From a virus, in the IMG/VR virus record IMGVR_UViG_3300042304_000395, positions 1 through 43,203 of that record: a stretch of DNA of 43,203 bases; one strand, given 5' to 3'. The notes below the pieces were generated by a model. It was not told the DNA's origin. It made no database searches and saw only the letters and a program-made list of their open reading frames with translations. Made by a program: the position numbers and the translations under genes. Of this stretch, positions 16,674 through 23,467 are shown piece after piece. Position 1 is the stretch's first letter, and each line of letters starts with the position of its first letter.

Positions 16674-18065
16674 TTAGAATGTTCCACCTTGCAAATGTGA
16701 GAAGGTTGGAACACCTGCATTATTTATAGTCAATACATGGCCTTCTGTTGAAGACGATGCTGTAGAAACTGCACCAGTACCTTGACCTAACAAGACACCG
16801 TTTGTTGTAAATGTGGCTGCACCTGTACCGCCTCGAGCGACACCTAGTGTACCAGAAGTAATAGCAGAGGCCGAAATTGCAATAGAAGTAGAGTTAGCGG
16901 TACTGATACGACCGTTTGCCTCAAGTTTAAATGATGCAACAGAAGATGCAGAACCGAAATCGGCAGCCGAAATCGCAATGTTTGTAACGTCTGTGTTAGC
17001 CCTAGTAAATGCACCGTTCGCATAGATTGAAGCACTATTAGCTGCAGCAAATGCACCGTTAGCGTAAATTGAAGCAGTATTGGCCGCAGCAAAGGCACCA
17101 TTTGCATAGATTGAAGCACCACCAGCATTTGCTACCGCAGTATTTGCTTGAGTAAATGCAGCTGTAATGCTGTTGTTTTGTGTAAGATTAACTGCTAAAC
17201 TTTGGTTAGCAGTTGTAAATGCGGCATTGGCCTGAATGAAAGCACCGTTAGCATAAACACCATTTGACTCAGAACCAATAAAGTATGCACCTGTTGCAGC
17301 ACCGCTGTTGGCTTGCCATTTACCAGAAGCTTCAACCCATAGAAAAGAAGCATTCGCTAATGCATTACCACGATTGATTTCAAAACCAGCGTTCTCAGAT
17401 GGTGCAACTGAAACTGGAAGGTCAGCATTCAATGTGATAATGTTATCACCAAGTTGAACGTTGGTTGTATTAGCGTAAGTAGTTGCGCCACTAACTGTAA
17501 AGTTACCAGTAATTACCAAATCACCGGTGATTGTACCGCCTGCATTAGCACTAATAGAATTATTAGCACGGGTGAATGCGGCTACGATACTGTTATTCTG
17601 TGTTAAATCTGTTGCAGCTGATAATGTAGCTGCTGAATTGGCTGCCGCAAAGGCACCGTTAGCATAAATTGAAGCGCTACCTGCATTTGATACAGCAAGG
17701 TTGGCCTGTGTAAATGCAGCTGTAATACTATTGTTCTGTGTAGCATCAATTAATATGGATGCATTAGCAACTGTAAAGGCAGCATTTGCCTGATGGAATG
17801 CATTGTTGGCCTTAGTGTAACCGTCTTGTGCAAACGTTGAAGTTCCTGCCGCATTAGCAGTTGTAAACGCAGCGTTAACTAAGTTGAAGATACCTGCTTG
17901 TTGGTCAAGGTAGAATTTACCACCAATAGCAATTGCACCGGTACCTGCTGGAGAACCAATGTATGCAACGTTACTTACATACGAATACGCTGGTTCTGCA
18001 ACGTTTAGCGTTGTTGGCGCCGCATTTACCGTGGAAAATTTAAGTTGAATTACAGTATTGGCCAT
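16674..18065 (-). CDS. Repeat-bearing tail fibre protein (463 aa)
   Basis: Third member of the stalk family. The N-terminus MANTVIQLKFSTVNAAPTTL is similar to the 1056-residue fibre, followed by GAIAIGGKFYLDQQAGIF. It carries QNNSITAAFTQANTAV-type units, the shared module (AGGTITGDLVITGNFTVSGA; GDNIITLNADLPVSVAPSEN; SGKWQANSGAATGAYFIGSE), three GASIYANGAFAAAN-type units, and a C-terminal segment GTLGVARGGTGAATFTTNGV common in phage fibres. It ends LQGGTF; the next gene also ends GGTF. It starts 1 bp before the small neighbour's stop triplet... the two genes abut without overlap. Likely a short fibre or an accessory stalk. Confidence 0.82.
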   Translation of the reverse strand: MANTVIQLKFSTVNAAPTTLNVAEPAYSYVSNVAYIGSPAGTGAIAIGGKFYLDQQAGIFNLVNAAFTTANAAGTSTFAQDGYTKANNAFHQANAAFTVANASILIDATQNNSITAAFTQANLAVSNAGSASIYANGAFAAANSAATLSAATDLTQNNSIVAAFTRANNSISANAGGTITGDLVITGNFTVSGATTYANTTNVQLGDNIITLNADLPVSVAPSENAGFEINRGNALANASFLWVEASGKWQANSGAATGAYFIGSESNGVYANGAFIQANAAFTTANQSLAVNLTQNNSITAAFTQANTAVANAGGASIYANGAFAAANTASIYANGAFAAANSASIYANGAFTRANTDVTNIAISAADFGSASSVASFKLEANGRISTANSTSIAISASAITSGTLGVARGGTGAATFTTNGVLLGQGTGAVSTASSSTEGHVLTINNAGVPTFSHLQGGTF

Positions 18066-18323
18066 TTAAAAAGTGCCTCCAGTTATTATTGTTATTGTGC
18101 CTGTGAGGTCTGTTGTTGGTTGAACCTCGAAAGTGTTTGTTGTTGAGTTAAAAACAAAAGTGTAACCATTGGCAACACCCGCTGTCGAAACTCCACCAAC
18201 TTCATTAATAGATACGTTTGGTTTTGGTCGAAAATTATTGGAAACAATCGTGGTCCTATTTGACTGGTTGAGTGTTGTTCTTCCAATAGAACCTGTTGTA
18301 TTAATTTTAGCTATTATAGCCAT
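18066..18323 (-). CDS. Small virion-associated protein (85 aa)
   Basis: Unrecognised small protein, MAIIAKINTTGSIGRTTLNQ at the start and TDLTGTITIITGGTF at the end. The GGTF terminus matches the end of the 463-residue fibre that follows directly, and GYTFVFNSTTNTFEVQPT has the look of a fibre tip beta-hairpin. The start shares a base with the preceding stop (TAATG). Its small size and its place before a fibre gene fit a minor structural or attachment protein; no function can be assigned from the sequence. Confidence 0.7.
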   Translation of the reverse strand: MAIIAKINTTGSIGRTTLNQSNRTTIVSNNFRPKPNVSINEVGGVSTAGVANGYTFVFNSTTNTFEVQPTTDLTGTITIITGGTF

Positions 18324-18658
18324 TATATGCGTGTTACTCCAGGTGCTACTACCACAATTCCTTCAACTACTCTGGTTGTCACAGATTGTGGAGAAGTAAT
18401 AATAACATCGTACATATAACGACCAGGAGTTAAGTTGGCTGTGTTAGCCGAGGTCATGGAAATAGTTACTTCACCGTTTGCTGTGCCTGTGACAGAAGCG
18501 GTGAAGTTAGTTGCTGTTGTTGAATAGAACGATTTACGCAGTTGTGATGATGCGCTATAACCATATAGATTAATAGCATCGCCAGCAGTATCTTCTACAT
18601 TGATTGTAGAGGAAAAAGATGCGTATTGTTCAATCGTTATCTCGGAATAAGCGGCCAA
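18323..18658 (-). CDS. Ig-like small structural protein, TTG start (111 aa)
   Basis: Beta-rich small protein (EITIEQYASFSSTINVEDTA; YGYSASSQLRKSFYST; GRYMYDVIITSPQSVTTRVV) similar in style to BppU-like or Ig-like phage baseplate accessory domains. The start is TTG at 18656-18658 with GGGAG 7 bp upstream; the next ATG would remove most of the domain. The RBS lies in the 3' arm of a hairpin whose loop holds a late-promoter motif, so read-through messages should be translated poorly and late messages well. Coupled to the following 85-residue gene by TAATG. Confidence 0.75.
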   Translation of the reverse strand: MAAYSEITIEQYASFSSTINVEDTAGDAINLYGYSASSQLRKSFYSTTATNFTASVTGTANGEVTISMTSANTANLTPGRYMYDVIITSPQSVTTRVVEGIVVVAPGVTRI

Positions 18659-18662
18659 AATT

Positions 18663-18702
18663 AACTCCCAATTTAATTACCTATTTAGTCAAACTGGGAG
18701 TT
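18663..18702 (-). promoter_or_regulatory. RBS-sequestering hairpin with a late-promoter motif in its loop
   Basis: AACTCCCA (18702-18695) pairs with TGGGAGTT (18670-18663), an 8-bp stem with a 24-nt loop. The 3' arm contains the GGGAG ribosome-binding site of the TTG-started gene, and the loop contains CTAAATA. A transcript started from that motif would begin in the loop and lose the 5' arm, freeing the RBS. Confidence 0.65.
18682..18688 (-). promoter_or_regulatory. Late promoter motif CTAAATA in hairpin loop
   Basis: CTAAATA followed by GG on the minus strand, 24 bp before the TTG start of the 111-residue gene and inside the loop of the hairpin at 18663-18702. Confidence 0.5.
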
Positions 18703-18712
18703 TGGAACTGTG

Positions 18713-18967
18713 TTATTCTAATGCTTCGATTTTAGCAGTAAGTGCTTGAAGTTGAGCCAACAATTCTTCTTTTGTTGGTGTTGGTGTAACAACAGGTTCA
18801 GGTACAACTGGTTCAGGTGTTGTGAATGTATTTCCATTCCATGAATCACCAATGTTTCCAACTTTACCTTGACTGTCTGTGTCTGTTATTAAGTTTGGTA
18901 AAACATCTAATGATTCTACCAAAATAGCATTAACAACAATTCCATTTTTGATTACTAAAGCTCTCAT
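18713..18967 (-). CDS. Tail fibre assembly-like protein (84 aa)
   Basis: Starts MRALVIKNGIVVNAILVES, continues NIGDSWNGNTFTTP, then a Pro/Val linker (EPVVPEPVVTPTPT) and a short C-terminal helix (KEELLAQLQALTAKIEALE). This N-I-V-x-N...W-x-G-x-x-F-T-x-P layout is common in small phage proteins next to fibres that act as assembly chaperones. I chose the ATG at 18967, which gives the TAATG overlap used throughout the window; an ATG 24 bp upstream would overlap the adhesin by 25 bp. Its partner is probably the glycine-rich adhesin encoded just before it. Confidence 0.72.
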   Translation of the reverse strand: MRALVIKNGIVVNAILVESLDVLPNLITDTDSQGKVGNIGDSWNGNTFTTPEPVVPEPVVTPTPTKEELLAQLQALTAKIEALE

Positions 18968-20331
18968 TATACAATCCCCCAAATAATACAAAGTCCGTTT
19001 CCACCAGCACCGCCAGAACCGCCATTACCACCGCCAAAGTTTGCACCGCCTCCTCCGCCACCTCCACCTGGAGTTGCGCCAGAACCGCCACTTACACCAC
19101 CAGAAGCACCTCCGCCGCCACCGCCTCCACTGCCACTACTTAATACTACACCGTTAGTGCTGTGCAAAGCTCCATTAGTGTAAGCTGTTGTGTAACCAAT
19201 GCCACCGCCTTGGAAACCTACACCGCCGTTGCCGGGGTTACCAGACCCATCCATTTGTTCTCCTGAACCCCCACCTGTAGCACCAAATATACTATTCGAT
19301 CCTCTAGAAGAATTGCTACCACCAGCTGACCCACCATATTCAGTATAGCCTAGATTTCCGGAACTAGGAGCACCACCGCCAAATCCAAAATTCATACAAA
19401 AATTTTCACTTGTGCCTCTATCACCATAAACAATAACACCAGTAGTACTGGAACCAGGCATTTTAGGATTACCACCAGTGGTTGAAGTACCAGCACTCAA
19501 TATACCTCCGCCGCCGCCGCTTAGGCCAGAAGCGCCTGAGCTTGCGGTGTGGCCAAAATAACCACCATAAGCATAGAACTGTGTGCCAAAAGAAGTATCT
19601 CCACCAGCTGTACCATCAGAAGAAGAAGATAGGCCACCTGCTCCAGCTGTGCCGCCGGCACCAATAGTTACTGTAGTGGATGTTCCTGCTGTACTTTCAA
19701 AAGTTGCAATATGTTGGCCACCGCCAGCGCCACCGGCACCTGAGTAACGACCGGGTGCACCTGCGCCTCTACCACCTCCACCACCTCCACCGCCACCCCA
19801 CATTCTTAAAGACAATTGTGTGTAACCAGGTGGAGTAATAAATGCTCCTGTTGAAGTTATTGTTTTTTTAAACGTATCTAAAACTATAGAAGTAAATGCT
19901 GTTCCTGTACATTGAACCAATCGAACTTCGCCAGGATACATTACAAAACTTGTTAAGCCATCAATCGTTTCGCTTGCGTTTGGATCAAGTGTAATGTCAC
20001 CTGAACCACCATTCTTTAGGTAACAGAACCAACCGTCACCTAAAGTTGCTGCAGCGGTGAATGTTTGTGTAAATGTACTACTGAGGTTAATTACATAAGA
20101 GTTATCATTTACACCTAATATTGTATTAGATGAACGTGAAGATAATTTTACACTACTGCCGCTAATTGCAACATTAGCTGCACTTGTCAGTCTACCAACA
20201 GAATCGACTGTGATAATTGGAATAGCACCAGCACCACCATAAACACCGGATGTTACGCCAGTGTTGGCCAGAGCTGCAGATGTAATCGTGTTTGCTGTAA
20301 TACTATTAGCTGTAATTCTTGAGATTGGCAT
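18967..20331 (-). CDS. Glycine-rich tail adhesin (454 aa)
   Basis: N-terminal fibre segment (MPISRITANSITANTITSAA; TGVTSGVYGGAGAIPIITVD) shared with other fibres here, a middle beta domain (SSTFTQTFTAAATLGDGWFC; GEVRLVQCTGTAFTS), then from about residue 160 a domain starting ITSTGAFITPPGYTQLSLRM and passing into long polyglycine runs interspersed with Ser, Ala and Tyr to the C-terminus. Glycine-rich tips of this kind occur in gp38-type adhesins, where polyglycine-II helices carry receptor-binding loops. A CTAAATAG late-promoter motif lies 29 bp before the ATG. Probably a receptor-binding tip; receptor unknown. Confidence 0.8.
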   Translation of the reverse strand: MPISRITANSITANTITSAALANTGVTSGVYGGAGAIPIITVDSVGRLTSAANVAISGSSVKLSSRSSNTILGVNDNSYVINLSSTFTQTFTAAATLGDGWFCYLKNGGSGDITLDPNASETIDGLTSFVMYPGEVRLVQCTGTAFTSIVLDTFKKTITSTGAFITPPGYTQLSLRMWGGGGGGGGGRGAGAPGRYSGAGGAGGGQHIATFESTAGTSTTVTIGAGGTAGAGGLSSSSDGTAGGDTSFGTQFYAYGGYFGHTASSGASGLSGGGGGILSAGTSTTGGNPKMPGSSTTGVIVYGDRGTSENFCMNFGFGGGAPSSGNLGYTEYGGSAGGSNSSRGSNSIFGATGGGSGEQMDGSGNPGNGGVGFQGGGIGYTTAYTNGALHSTNGVVLSSGSGGGGGGGASGGVSGGSGATPGGGGGGGGANFGGGNGGSGGAGGNGLCIIWGIV

Positions 20332-20359
20332 AGTTTTATTGTTCTATTGGTTGTTTACT

Positions 20360-20367
20360 CTATTTAG
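20360..20367 (-). promoter_or_regulatory. Late promoter motif CTAAATAG
   Basis: CTAAATAG on the minus strand followed by AGTAAAC, 29 bp before the ATG of the glycine-rich adhesin. The CTAAATA variant is frequent in marine T4-like phages. Confidence 0.55.
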
Positions 20368-20394
20368 TTAATATAGGATGCTTTCTACATTAAC
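20367..20394 (-). terminator. Hairpin after the glycosyltransferase cassette
   Basis: GTTAATGTAG (20394-20385) pairs with CTATATTAAC (20376-20367): ten pairs including one G-U, loop of 8 nt, beginning one base after the stop of the 114-residue gene. No T-run follows, so it may be a weak terminator, an RNA-end protector or a processing site. It abuts the CTAAATAG late-promoter motif. Confidence 0.5.
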
Positions 20395-20395
20395 A

Positions 20396-20740
20396 CTAGC
20401 TTGCATCAAGAGCTGTTTTTCGTGCCCAGACCCAATCAGCCGCAGCAGAAGGATCAAAAGGAATAGTTGCTTGTGGGTCACCAGGTTGTGTTGGATCTGG
20501 TTGAGTCCAATTTGCACCTACATCGGTCAAATAAGTTAACAGGTCAGCTTTTGTAGGAATAATTTCAGCGTCTCCTACATCATCATTTTCTGATAGACCA
20601 ATCATAACCATATCACGAGGACTTGGTGTTGAAGGATCACCAACTACATATACACCACCAACACCCTCAGGATGTAGGCAAAGAAATGTTGGGACTGTAC
20701 CTTCAGCGGTTAGACGATATTTAATGCAATGGTGTGCCAT
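20396..20740 (-). CDS. Conserved small protein of unknown function (114 aa)
   Basis: Not recognised. Visible features: MAHHCIKYRLTAEGTVPTFL, a Gly/Val-rich strand (GVGGVYVVGD), an acidic centre, and a Pro/Trp-rich C-terminal part ANWTQPDPTQPGDPQATIPF then AADWVWARKTALDAS. It may be a small fold related to fibre assembly proteins. It overlaps the glycosyltransferase gene by 20 bp and has AAGGAG before the ATG. It is the last gene of the cassette started by the sigma70-like promoter at 22331-22359 and is followed 1 bp after its stop by a 10-bp-stem hairpin. Confidence 0.68.
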   Translation of the reverse strand: MAHHCIKYRLTAEGTVPTFLCLHPEGVGGVYVVGDPSTPSPRDMVMIGLSENDDVGDAEIIPTKADLLTYLTDVGANWTQPDPTQPGDPQATIPFDPSAAADWVWARKTALDAS

Positions 20741-21455
20741 TTAAAACTCCTTGTTGAGCATATTGCCCTGAAAAAAGATAAGAGCCAAAATGACCGAGAA
20801 CGCACCAAGGAGCAGCCCAGATTGTTCCTCCATGTTCACGGTACATGTGGCAGAAATTGTAATCCTCAGATAGTAATTCGTTATTTACATTCTGAACTTT
20901 GAAATAATCATAAATTTTTTCATTCGCATTAATAGTATTACCTGCATTAGTATACCAACCAACATGTGGTTTGATTTTCTCAAACACATCTTTGCGAATA
21001 AGCATAAACCCTGTGCCTATATGTTTAACCTGAAAGGGTAAATTAGGAGCAATCATTTCATGGTCCTTTAATTTATTTATATTAAATATACCTGAAAGAG
21101 ATGAAAGATTTGGATGATTTAGAACAGCACCTTGTCGCACTCTTTCCCAATTTATTCCTTTCATAGGAACAGGTCCACCAATAATACCTTTGTCCGCTTT
21201 TATCATCAAAGCAATGTCATTTGCTAAAAATTTTTGATCCGCATCGATAAACATAAGATGAGAAGCATCTTGCATATTCATAAAGTGATGAGCAATGGTA
21301 TTTCTACCTCGCTGTATTAAACTTTCATTACCAAGAAAGATACAAGTAAGTTTAATATTATTAGTTAGACATGCTTCTTTTAAATCAAGAATGGATTGTG
21401 TGTACTCTGTACACATCATTCCGCCATAACAAGGAGTACCAACGACCAGATGCAT
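20721..21455 (-). CDS. GT-A type glycosyltransferase
   Basis: A 244-residue cytoplasmic glycosyltransferase. Start MHLVVGTPCYGGMM is the nucleotide-binding first strand and loop; QRGRNTIAHHF (48-58) is the usual donor-contact segment; MFIDADQKF (68-76) contains the metal-binding DxD (D71, D73); GTGFMLIRKDVFEKI (147-161) and LSEDYNFCHMYREHGG (195-210) carry the acceptor-side and catalytic acidic residues; LGHFGSY (220-226) supplies a late His. No membrane segment. Acceptor and sugar unknown: could modify virion fibres, host surface glycans or DNA bases. It is TAATG-coupled to the upstream coiled-coil gene and sits in a cassette with its own promoter, suggesting expression apart from the fibres. 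Confidence 0.88.
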   Translation of the reverse strand: MHLVVGTPCYGGMMCTEYTQSILDLKEACLTNNIKLTCIFLGNESLIQRGRNTIAHHFMNMQDASHLMFIDADQKFLANDIALMIKADKGIIGGPVPMKGINWERVRQGAVLNHPNLSSLSGIFNINKLKDHEMIAPNLPFQVKHIGTGFMLIRKDVFEKIKPHVGWYTNAGNTINANEKIYDYFKVQNVNNELLSEDYNFCHMYREHGGTIWAAPWCVLGHFGSYLFSGQYAQQGVLNGTPLH

Positions 21456-22297
21456 TATTTTTCCTCTGGTGCTGTAGAAGATTCTTCCAACAAAGGCACA
21501 TTAGTAAGAGAAGATTTATCAAATACAGAAAAGCCTCTGCGGCCAGCAAATTTAGCAGGATCTTCTGCCCATTTATTTGCACATGCCTCTAACCAGCGAA
21601 CAGTCATCTCATGAGTTGGAGCCTGACCATTGGAAATTAATTCATTCTCCATATTTAAATATGCAAAAACTTCAGCCTGTGCTTGTGCAGCATTGATACC
21701 TAAGTCAAACAAGTAAATCAAATTACCTTCATCAATCATACCATTGCGACTACGAGCAGCATTGAGAGCTTGCTTCATACAAGTCATAATGTGATACTTA
21801 GATTCTTCTAGTTCATAGTCTTCTTCAGTAATTTCATTCTTACCAACCTTCTCTAGCAATTGTGCATGTTGGTTGACCATGAAATTCATTTTACGTAAAG
21901 CACCATTGACATGGTTTTGCGTGCCTTCTAAATGGCCATTAATTTCCAGAATTTCTACTTCAAGTAACTCTATATCTAGAGGATCGGTAGCAGCTGCAAG
22001 TTCGACAGTCTTGCGCTTTAGCTCAATCTGTTTTTTACGTAGACCAATATAAGCTTCTTGTAATGCCGATTTTGTTCTATCAATCTCAGCCAATGTGTGC
22101 TTGATAGAACGTATTGGTGTGATTGCCGTTACGTCTAGTGTTACCGACATGAACTGGCTGTGAGACTTGTGGAAGTTGCTTGTGTCTCTGACAATTGCCG
22201 GCATTCTCGCATCAATATTCTGCAACATTACCCCATACTCAGGTTTACTGGTAGTTGCAAGTGCGGTATTAATATTTTTAATAATCAAATCATTCAT
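21455..22297 (-). CDS. Coiled-coil protein of unknown function, first gene of glycosyltransferase cassette (280 aa)
   Basis: Not recognised. Residues 64-150 are rich in charged heptads (SIKHTLAEIDRTKSALQEAY; LRKKQIELKRKTVELAAA), predicting a coiled coil. A helical domain follows (YELEESKYHIMTCMKQALNA; GNLIYLFDLGINAAQAQAEV), and the acidic tail ends LLEESSTAPEEK. No signal peptide or enzyme motif. An AAGG precedes the ATG. The start lies about 27 bp after the predicted transcription start of a near-consensus sigma70 promoter, so this is the only gene in the window with an apparent early promoter. A scaffold or partner for the glycosyltransferase is one possibility; this is inference. Confidence 0.8.
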   Translation of the reverse strand: MNDLIIKNINTALATTSKPEYGVMLQNIDARMPAIVRDTSNFHKSHSQFMSVTLDVTAITPIRSIKHTLAEIDRTKSALQEAYIGLRKKQIELKRKTVELAAATDPLDIELLEVEILEINGHLEGTQNHVNGALRKMNFMVNQHAQLLEKVGKNEITEEDYELEESKYHIMTCMKQALNAARSRNGMIDEGNLIYLFDLGINAAQAQAEVFAYLNMENELISNGQAPTHEMTVRWLEACANKWAEDPAKFAGRRGFSVFDKSSLTNVPLLEESSTAPEEK

Positions 22298-22330
22298 TTA
22301 TTTTTCCTTAATATAAACATAGTGTATTCT

Positions 22331-22359
22331 ATTATATATGATGTTGTAAAAGAAGTCAA
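22331..22359 (-). promoter_or_regulatory. Sigma70-type promoter (TTGACT-17-TATAAT)
   Basis: On the minus strand TTGACT (22359-22354), a spacer of exactly 17 bp, then TATAAT (22336-22331). This matches the bacterial housekeeping consensus at 11 of 12 hexamer positions. The expected transcription start is near 22324, leaving about 27 bp of leader with AAGG before the ATG at 22297. In T4-like phages such promoters serve early genes, while the fibre genes around it should be late. Confidence 0.75.
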
Positions 22360-22371
22360 TGGTTTTTTTAC

Positions 22372-22432
22372 TTATAATTGACATTAAAGCTCGTTCAAAG
22401 AATTCTCCTGTTTGTGGAGAAGTCAATTATAA
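22372..22432 (-). terminator. Nested inverted repeats at the end of the propeller unit
   Basis: Outer arms TTATAATTGAC (22432-22422) and GTCAATTATAA (22382-22372) are perfectly complementary over 11 bp. Inside, TTCTCC (22421-22416) and GGAGAA (22408-22403) form a 6-bp stem with a 7-nt loop, followed by TTCTTT. It overlaps the stop of the upstream gene and lies before the sigma70 promoter. It could be a Rho-independent terminator, a processing site, or an operator. Confidence 0.55.
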
Positions 22433-23467
22433 ACCACCGTGGACCGCAGACGCTGAAAACATTTGTTTATTGGCAGTCAACAAGTCGCCAAAATCTGTGG
22501 CCGAACCACCTGCGGCGAACGTCAGGAAGTCAATCACGTTGGAATCGGAACCAGTAGTACCTCCAGCAAATAAAGCTCGTGTCGAACTGGAGACTCCGTT
22601 CACATAATTTCGGGCCACAGTTAACGTACCAAAAGAGGAGGAGTCTCCTGTACTAGCAATTGTTATTGTTTGCACATCGTCCGTAAGCACACTACCAGGT
22701 AAAAGATATCCTCCCCCAAACACTCCTTTTGTGGAGTTTGAACATGCGCCGGCGCTTTGTCTGGAAGAGTTTAAATCACCAAAATCAACTGCATTTCCAA
22801 CAGAAGCGATTGTTATATAATTGATTGTGTTATAGGTTAAACCTGAAGAACCAGCGAAGACGCCACGAGTTGTGGACGCAACTCCAGAAAGACCTTCCCA
22901 CACCTGCGTCAAATCGCCAAAATCCGTGGCGTCACCAGTTGTAGTAATTGTGATGTACTCAACGATGTTGACTCGGCCTGTGCCAGAAACATCTCCACCA
23001 GCAATGATGCCACGGGTGGCGTTAGAACAACCTCCAAGAATAATTTTTCTGCCGCTGCAATCTCCAAAGTCAAACGAAGTGCCAGTCGTGGCAAGTGTCA
23101 TGTACTGGATCGTGTTGGAATAACCACCGGCATCACCGCCAGCGGCCAAGATGCCGCGAGTACCTGAAGAAATCGTTCCGTTAGCCCCTCGACCTTGAAC
23201 CACAGCCAAGTCACCTACATCAACGGAATTACCAGTGGTCGATATATTGACGTACTGAATAACGTTGGTCATGTTGCCCCCCTCATTGCCGCCGGAAAAT
23301 ATTCCAAGTGGGAACACGTTTCCTGCAGTAGGCCATAGACCTTGCTTAGTCCAAAAAGCTGCCTCATCCAGCGTCCACACACCGGGAGCCGCTCCGTCTT
23401 GATAAGGACCAGCAGGTGCTACAGCTACGGGTCTAATAATCCCTGCGCTCCATGATGAAATTGCCAT
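22427..23467 (-). CDS. Six-repeat, propeller-like tail protein C (346 aa)
   Basis: Third transcribed of three tandem paralogues. After an N-terminal region ending APGVWTLDEAAFWTKQGLWP come six repeats of about 48 residues with the pattern RG(V/I)FAGG...N-I-x-Y-(I/V)-T-I-A-S-T-G-N-A-x-D-F-G-D-L...CSNST. In this copy the repeats are more diverged (e.g. GDCSGRKIILGGCSNATRG). Four-stranded units of this kind, repeated six times, fit a Kelch-like beta-propeller. Ends AVHGGL. TAATG-coupled upstream with GGAGG before the start. Its stop lies inside the 11-bp inverted repeat that ends this transcription unit. Likely a receptor- or glycan-binding tail tip. Confidence 0.8.
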   Translation of the reverse strand: MAISSWSAGIIRPVAVAPAGPYQDGAAPGVWTLDEAAFWTKQGLWPTAGNVFPLGIFSGGNEGGNMTNVIQYVNISTTGNSVDVGDLAVVQGRGANGTISSGTRGILAAGGDAGGYSNTIQYMTLATTGTSFDFGDCSGRKIILGGCSNATRGIIAGGDVSGTGRVNIVEYITITTTGDATDFGDLTQVWEGLSGVASTTRGVFAGSSGLTYNTINYITIASVGNAVDFGDLNSSRQSAGACSNSTKGVFGGGYLLPGSVLTDDVQTITIASTGDSSSFGTLTVARNYVNGVSSSTRALFAGGTTGSDSNVIDFLTFAAGGSATDFGDLLTANKQMFSASAVHGGL

